Source of the DNA: Aspidapion aeneum
Lineage: Eukaryota > Arthropoda > Insecta > Coleoptera > Brentidae
Direction: 5' to 3'
Length of the DNA stretch: 64,000 nucleotides
Assembly: GCA_963576565.1 (NCBI GenBank)
Contig: OY755046.1
Coordinates: 73,831,719-73,895,718, forward strand
Shown here: piece after piece, positions 24,901 to 33,900 of the stretch
Position numbering within the stretch: position 1 is the first letter of the stretch
Layout of the letters: the number at the start of each line of letters is the position of its first letter
Notes under the pieces: model-generated
Databases searched by the model: none
What the model was told of the DNA's origin: nothing
What the model saw: the letters and a program-made list of their open reading frames with translations, nothing else
Made by a program: the position numbers and the translations under genes

Positions 24901-27900
24901 TAGATGGCAAACACTAGTCAACATTTTACAGGTACACTAAGGAATGTCAAGCTTAAGAATGTGAATGATTTTATTTATTTTTAAATTGATGTGGAATGTT
25001 CCATAATCCTTGGAAATATTCTCATCTGATATAAAAAGGAAAATATTAAAGATCCTTATATAATGATCAAATATTTTTTTCCGTAAATATGAGACATGAG
25101 TGTAGAGTGAAGTAATGTTCTTACAATATTTACAATAAAAGTAGTTTCTTTGTACTACTAAAAAAATTAATAAAATACAATGCTTTAAAAGTAAAGGTTT
25201 TTTAAAAAAATTTATAAAAATTCAGTTTTTTTTGTATTTACTAAAAATACCAAGAAAATAAATTGCTTTAAAAGTATACAAAGTTTAAAAAAATACATTA
25301 CTTTAAAAGTACAGTGTTTTTTGTACTAAAATATATACTTGCTGGCCTGATGCAGGCCGTTGTTCCAAATCAATACGAATTAAGTACTTCCTCCTTAGTA
25401 CTTTGCCGTTATGGGCAGCAGTAAAAGCCAGTACTTAAAAAGTACTTTTTTTGTAATCCATGTTTGCTGGGTAGGCAACCCAGTTTGAACCAAATCAGAC
25501 AAAATATAAATGTTCTCTGACCAAACCAAAAAAATTGTGAATTTTACTTCTGTCTTTCTACATACTCTCTCTCCGATTTCAAAATTTTTTATACATTTTT
25601 GCGTTTCAGATGATTTTAAAACTTTTTTGTTGCGCCGTCTGTCTGTCTGTCTGTATGTCTGTCTGTCTGTCTGTCTGTATGTCTGTAACGACCAACGCGC
25701 ATAACTCAAAAACCGCTTGGCCGATTTTAATGAAATTTGGTACCTAGGCTGGGTCTTGGGTCGAGATGGTCCCATTTAAAAATAAACAAAATCCACCGAA
25801 CAGAAACCAAATAAAAGGTTGGGGGTAGATTTCAAAAATTAGAGTTTATGTGAAAATATGGCGTGTGTGATATCAAACGAAAGGTAATTGAGTCTGCAGT
25901 TAAACAAAATACATTTTAATTTATTTAAAAAAAAAGGATGGAGGTATATTTTAAAAATTAGAGTTCAAGTGAAAATATGGCATGTGTGATATCAAACGAA
26001 AGGTAATTGAGTCCGGAGTTTAACAAAATACATTTTAGTTTTTTGTTTTTTTTAAGGGTGGGCTCGGTGGGGGTAGATTTCAAAAATTTGAGTTTAAGTC
26101 AAAACATGGCTTGTGTGGTATCAAACAAAAGGTAATTTAGTCTGGAGTTAAATAAAATATATTTCAGTTTTTAGTTATATTAGCTCACACGTACACTATA
26201 ACTATAGTACCTAGTGTGAGCTTAGGGGCCCATATATTGGCAGAGTATTTCTAATATCTTTAAGTGATACATTTTGACAGAAAAAAAATACATCGGCAAT
26301 TTAAAAAGTTCCTGACTGTACCTATTGTATTATATTTCACAAACTGGTATGCCTACATCAAGTAGTTAAGAATTGACCTACGCCGATGTTATTCCTTTTT
26401 AATTTTTTTTCTTATTTTTAAAAAATAATATAATTTAATTAAATTAATTTTGTTTTTCCAAAAAAATTGTAAAAAAAAAATAGTTTTTAAAAATAATATT
26501 TTTTTTTAAGAAAAAATAGCTTTTTTAAAAACTAGTTTTCAAAAAACTACTTTTTGAAACAAAATACATATTTTTAGAAAAATATCTGATCGACACCGAA
26601 CTGTCACATTCCCTATACAAAAGCCAACTAGCCTATAAAATAATTTCGAGTTTCTTTTAGAACTGGTTTGGAGAAACTTCTTCCCAAAATAACATAGAGT
26701 TTCACATCAGAAATCCCAAATACAAATTAGAAGCAGGACCTCCGGTTTCAGTTAGATTTTTCGTAAAATATGACGTTGACGGTCATATACCGTCTGTCAA
26801 ACGAATTCTACTTAATGGAAAAACAATTTGTTCCTTTCTCCAAGAACCTCGGCCTACTCCACCCATGTTGCATACCAGTAGACCAAGCAATCCCCTTGGT
26901 AAGTACTCTATAAATCTAAACACGATTTACACCTAGATAGACCTTAAAACTTAGCATGTTAGACCGGGTTTAAGTATCAAGTCTATAGACTTGATACCGA
27001 CCGGTATACGTGTATTTTTTTAATACTCACAGGTCAAATAACTGCAAAGATTTGGTTCACCCTAATGTGCAATATGATAGTAAGCATTTCTCAGTGAGTT
27101 TAATCTCATATAAATTCAAATTAACTTTAGAAATAAAGAAAAACCGCATAAAAATTTGGTAACGATATGTCATTTTGTGGAAATTTAGTCCGTGCAGTCG
27201 TAGGATTCCTATTAAAAATAGTCTCAAATTGTAGTACCACCCCTGAGAGGTGGTTTACAGTTCGAAAAACTATAAAAATACGACGATGGGATGAAACGTT
27301 TCCGGCCTAGCCTAAAGCCTGATTTCGTGTTCCAACATGTTTGTGTAGCCTTGCTTGTGATCAGTATCCGCTCGAAGTTTCCTCGTAATCCATGATCGAT
27401 AAAAAGACTTCAAAGCATAATAATACATAAATAATTATCTGTAGATGCATTACCGTATTAAATACGTATCCATATTTAAATATTGTAAGAAGCGCCAGAT
27501 ATATTAGAATCTGTTTTCAGTAACATATCCACCAAAAGAATCGAAAATCGGTTTTATCCAGAGATATGACATTTTATCATCCCTAACTTGTCTAAATATT
27601 TAACACGTAAAATATAGCGGACAGCTGACACTGACTTACACCGATTTTATTGGACATCTCCTAGTGACGTTTGGATGTTTAAATATGGCTGCCATTTTAA
27701 AACCAAAGTATTATATTTTTTGAAGTGTAAACTTCTTTAACCGCGTTTAGCACTTTTTGTGGGTACTGAATTGAACTGAGCCGTCACGCTCGGCTATGTA
27801 ACGCTCATTCGGGTGAAGTCGGCTCGAGTCGACTAACTGTGGAAAGGAACAGTCAGCAAAGCGATATGATGACACTTTTTTAGAACAAGGCATCATTACG

Positions 27901-30900
27901 TTGTAAATCAGGATGTCACGCAGGATGGTAAATAATATAAAAAAAGAAAACAAATAAAGAAGAAACTTTGTATTTATTTTTACAACGAGTTCTAAAGTAT
28001 TGTTCATACTCGTCTTAGTCTTTTGTTTTTGATTAGTCTTTGTCCTTTGATTAGTCTTAGCTGTCTTAAACAAAATCGGCTGTTCATACTCGTCTTTTGT
28101 TTTTGATTAGTCTTAGTCATCTCACTGAAAAAAAAAATCCATTTCAATAAAAAGGTCCCTTTTCAAAAGACACAAAACAATCTTATTTAACCTAATTTGT
28201 GCACGAAACACAGACACGAAAGAACAAAAGCGAAAAAGAAAATAAAAACAAATAAAATTTTGAGGTTATGTTGAGATTTTCTGTTAAAAACATGATTATG
28301 GGCGGTAAACTCAAAATTTCGGCCGCGCGCTTGCGCTCTTCGGACGCCCTGTAAAAAACACAACAAATATCAGCTGATGTCTGTCACTCGTCTTAGTCGT
28401 TGTCCTAAGGATTGAAAGTTGGCAACTCTTAAGACAAAGACTAATCAAAAACAAAAGCAAAAGCATTGTATGAACACTCCCATAAGAAACAGTGGTTTTA
28501 ACTTTCTTATGACAAGACATATGACTAAATCAAGACAAAAGACTAGACAAAAGACGAGTATGAACGATCCATAAAATGCTGAATAACAACTGGGAATGTG
28601 ATTATTCTCTAATAAATTCAAAAGATTTTTTTCTTATTCTCCTTAATTCTAAGTACACTGAACAATTCGAAAAAACACACAAAAAAGAACAGTATTTTAC
28701 TTGTTATATGGGTCCGATTTAACCAATAGTTCACACGAAAACCTTTACAACTCAAAATGTGACTCTTTTCAGGATGAAACTCCACGTTCACGCTGTTATA
28801 AAGTCAAAAGTGACTCTGTAAAGGAACGCATCCTCAGCTAAACTGGACAAAATAAAAGAGTCACATCGCCATTTCGCGGTGAATTGTCGAAACATAAATG
28901 TGACGCTTTTATGGAAGAAAGTACAAGTTATTTCGATGATGGCGGCAGGTTTATCTCAATAAGGGCGATTTTTGAGTTGTGACTGTTTTTCAGCGGGTGT
29001 GCGATATTTACTTACATACATATAACAATCGAAAAACATTACCCATCCTTTCGCCGTGCCTGTGGCGGATCCAGGGGGGGGCACAATTTTTTGAATATAA
29101 AAAAATGAGTAAAAAGCGAGGGGTCATCAGCTTTCAACAGTACTGTACAAATTTCACAACAGGACCCGACAGTACCACGACAGGATCCAACAGTACTCGA
29201 CAGTACACGACAGTACCCAACAGTACTCGACAGGACCCAACAGTACACGACAGTACCCAACAGTACTCGACAGTACACGACAGGACCCAACAGTACCCGA
29301 CAGTACACGACAGTACCTAACAGTACACGACAGGACCCAACAGTACACGACAGTACCCAACAGTACTCGACAGTACACGACAGGACCCAACAGTACACGA
29401 CAGGACGTAACAGTACGATAGAAGCCAACAGTACACGACAGTACTCGACACAACCGTCTAACCCGGAACAGTGGCGTAGATGCGAAAAGACAGGATGACC
29501 TTTTTTTTTTTTTGTTTTTTTTTGTTTTTTTTTTTTTGGTCGCAAGATTTGTGAGCGGGGTGCGGTTCCCCAAAGATGATGAGCTTTTTTTTTTTTTTTT
29601 TTTTTTTGCTCGCATGTGTTTTGAGGGCGCGCTTTGTCCTTGTCGGACCCCCCCAAGGCACGACGACAGTACTCAACAGGACCCAACAGTACTCGACAGT
29701 ACACGACAGTACCCAACAGTACACCGACAGGACCCAACAGTACTCGACAATACACGACAGTACCCAACAGTACTCAACAGGACCCAACAGTACGCGTCAG
29801 GACCCAAGTCCTGTTGGACGCTGTACAAAATTTTAGGGTGCCGATGACCCCTCGGTAAAAAGTAATGTTTTTGCTAATAAAAATTCAAAATTTTTACCTG
29901 CGGCGCATGAAAGTATCTATTATTATTATCGAAGTTACAACCACTGACTAATTCAATAAAATGCTGCTTAAAAAAATATATACTTACCGTTTTTTACCAA
30001 CAAAGAATGTCACCTAAAGTGCCCCCCCCCCCCCCCCCGAGAAGCACCTCTGGATCCGCCCTTGCGCGGTGCTGCAATTGGTTAAAAATCCCTTACATGC
30101 ATAATATAACGTGTTGTTTTTGTATTTAGTTTTTAGGGTTAAAAATAATTTGATGTTTATTAAAAAAGTTAGTCTTTTCTTTCAGAACTGGGACCTTCAA
30201 TTTACAGTACCAACCAAGACAGATATGATAGTAATAAAGACGATAACGATCAATACTTTGACAATCAAAGACCAGATAATGATAGAAGACCAGTAAATAA
30301 TGATAGAAGACCTATAGACAGTGATAGACGACCAATAGACAAAGACAATGATAGAAGACCTGTAGACAATAACGGAAGACCTATAGACCAAGATAGAAGA
30401 CCTGTAGATAAACATGGAAGACCTATGGACCAAGATAGAAGGCCAATAGGCCCAGAAAACAGCAACACGGACAACAGGCAGTCCAATAGACCTTTCACAA
30501 GTAGTTCTTCTACAACCAGAAGAAGCCCAAGCAGCAATAGTTACACTAGTTGGTCATCAGGGGGCGCTAGACATTCTACGAGTACTACAGCGATGCCAGA
30601 TTTGACCAATATAAGGTAAACCACGTTATAGTTTGGTGATCTGTGGTTATGGCTTGTACTATGTCGGCTTAGAAAGTTTTTCTACGTTGTCCGACGCCTA
30701 TTCTCCACCTCCTTCGATCCTGACAACCATCTTCTGACAGGTTTTGTTGACTCATTGATCTTTGGATTGACTGTTGCCATTCTAGTTTAGGACGCCCTCT
30801 TTTTCTGCGTCCTATTGGTTGCCATTCTAGGACCTGCTTTGGTAATCTTTCGTCGTTCATCCATTGTACATAGCCGTACCATATCAGTTGTCTTTTAGTG

Positions 30901-33900
30901 ATAACATCCATTATGCTTCCCATTCTTTCTTTTATAATCTCATTTCTTATGTGATCTGTTGTAGATATTCTCATTGATCTTCTTATTGCATCCATTTCGA
31001 CACTTTCGATTTATGTTTTGTACTTTTCTGCTACGCGACAAGTCTCGCTATTCCATACAACAACGTGCTTTTCACCATTGTTTCATATATGTTAAATTTG
31101 CTCCATAAAATACTGTTAAGACATCCAATAACCTTTTTTACTTTTACTATTCTTTTTCCCAATTCTTTACAGTCTATTCCTGTCTTATCAAATGTGACAT
31201 TGTCCATTGTAAAAGTTTTTAATTGTTTAATTTCAGAGATGAACATGGTCGTCCAATATTTCAGAGCAACTCGGAACACCATGAGTAAGTATAGGTTAAA
31301 AAAAAAATTTCAAAAATTGAGAAACGATAATTATACCGAGTGTCTTGGTTTTAGCAAAACAGTGGAAAGCAACAGTTTTGATAGTCAGTATATTAACAAG
31401 CACACGTCAACCAAAAGGTAAGCAAAAAACAAAAAATTGTGTGGGTTAAATCACTTTTTTTGTGGGTGTAAAAAAATGGACCTCCTTAGTTTTGATTATG
31501 TACTTTTAAAAGCATGGGCATGATTTTGGTTTTATTTTAATAATGCATGATGTTACAGGGTGTCCCAAATATTCGATATTTTTACGGGGTTCCAAGAATC
31601 TAGTATTTCTAGGGAAGATAGAAAAAAACTCACCTTTGAGGAGGGGGCCTATAACTTCCTTTTTTTTTCATTTTGGTGTACATTTATTTTTCAAAGATTT
31701 TTTTAACAAGGTACAACTATTGAATTTTATTTGTCACTTTTGTCACAATTGTTATTTATGGAATAAACCCTTTACTTCTTTATATTCTTTGTATTTTTAC
31801 CTTCTTAGCTCGCTTATAAAAAGAAATAAATATATATTTTTTAATAGTACTTTTTCAAAAAGCAGTTTTTTCAATAATGAATATATAAAAAAACAAAAAA
31901 AAAATTCTTAGAATTTTTTTTCTAAAATATGTTTACTACACACGGGACAATAAAATAAAAATTTTAAAAATTCTTGAGGCGAATTGTCCCGCGGCAAATC
32001 GGCCGGCGGTGAATTGTCCCCGCGGCGAATCAGCTACGGCGAATTGGCTGCGGCGAATTTTTCCATTCCCTTATTATATTGTTTGTTTACTATTTTATAT
32101 TTTAATTTGTTTACTGCGTTTAAAATATTTTAAAATGATCAAATTAAACAAATAGAAAGGGGTAATAAAAAAATAAACATCTAAAAAAAATAATTTTACG
32201 GTAATTTTAAAACTCAAATAAAAATAGGATCATTACACAAGAAAAATAACAATTTAATGTAATATCTCAAAAATTAAAAGTGACAGATTTCAATTCAATT
32301 TCACAGTTGAATTCTTTATAAAAAAAAAACATATCACACCAAAATGATATCTTCATAAATAAAAAAGTTATAGGTAGCATCAAACATATAACATATGTTC
32401 GATGCTCCTAAAATGCAGACTTTTCAAAAACACCCTGTAGCTTCCAAACGGCTTGCTATAAGATCAATCAATCAATTATCTAAAATTACCAGAAACCCCC
32501 CTGGAAAATATTGAATTTTGGGACACCTTGTATAGTTTGTATCACCAAAGCTGTAAAAAAATGGACCTCCTTCGTATTGATTTATACTTTTATTGCATGA
32601 GCATGATTTTGGTTTTATTTTCATAATGCATGATTATATCTCACCAATAATTATAACAATTAAAACAAAAAATAAGTTTGAGTTTGGCTAATTAAAACTT
32701 AAAAATTTTTCAATAAGATTTGCATGTATTTCTTCGTGACTAATGGGGTCCATTTTTTTAGGCCTTCTCCTCCATCCTCCCCTACCAATCACCATCACAG
32801 CAATAAAAACCAACTTAGTATAGCGTCAAACACAAACGACGATTATAGCGAAAACGATTTTTTTCCCGGCGATTATGTCAACCTTATAAAAAGGCCTTCT
32901 ACCAGGTAAATACCCTTCCTCGGACAAGCCAGTAGATATGCACATAATTTATAGTATATTTTAAAAACGATTTTTATCCCTAAATGTATAAAATTGCATA
33001 AAAGTTGAACGAAAGCAAAACTGAAAACTTATCTAAAAACTAGTGACTAGTTGCCTTGATTTTTATTTTTAGACTTTTATGATTTTTATCCCTAAATATA
33101 TAAAATTGCATAAAACTTAAACGAAAGCAAAACTGAAAACTTATCTAAAAACTAGTGCCTATAGTTGCCTTGATTTTTATTTTTAGACAAAAACCTAATT
33201 TCTTTTCAGGCCTCAAACCATTGTTTCAAGAGTAAAACCTGACTGTGGGACTGTGGCAGCCAGGGCCAATGCTCTGATAAGCCATGGGCAAAATACTACA
33301 CCAGGTATGTCTACTTTTTCTTCTGCTCCTAGCATCCCAAAACTCTTTGTTTTAAAAGAATCAGAATTAATTTACCAAAAATTAAATTTGATAAATTAAA
33401 ATTAAACTTAATTAATTAAAATTTAATTTAATTAACTACAATTATATTTCACTAACTAAAATTAAATTTAACCAACTAAAATTAAATTTCATTAAATAAA
33501 ATTAAATTTAATTCATTCAAATTAAAATTAAATTTAATTAACCAAAACTAAATTTATTTAACTAAAACTAAATTTAATTTTAATTAAGTAAATTTAATTT
33601 TAATTAATTAAATTTAATTTTAATTAATTAAATTTAATTTTAATTTTTAATTTTAATTAATTAAATTTAATTTTAATTCACTAAATTTAATTTTAATTAA
33701 TTAAATTTAATTTTAATTAATTAAATTTAATTTTAATTAATTAAAATAAAAGATAATTATTTAAATTTAAATTTATTAAAATTAAATTGAATTAATTAAA
33801 ATTAAATTTAATTAATTAAAATTAAGTTTAATTAATTAATTAAAATTAAATTTAATTCATCAAAATTAAAATGAATTAATTAAAATTAAGTTTAATTAAT

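Larger units (their letters stand above)
29060..30064. mobile_element. hAT-type element carrying a minisatellite
   Basis: The ends CTGTGGCGGATCCAGG and GGATCCGCCCTTG are inverted. The flanks CGCCGTGC and CGCGGTGC (29052-29059 and 30065-30072) match at seven of eight bases, fitting an 8-bp hAT duplication. Inside are two minisatellite blocks, two T-rich tracts and a 16-C run. No transposase. Confidence 0.75.

Noticed and set aside
25624..25688. GTCTG repeats and satellites as a possible CRISPR array
   Set aside because: Direct microsatellite without spacers; other arrays here are head-to-tail satellites without unique spacers, and the genome is eukaryotic.
29039..29767. ORFs up to 242 codons on both strands with [13 protein letters not shown] repeats
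   Set aside because: Products of the CAACAGTAC minisatellite, which lacks stops in several frames.
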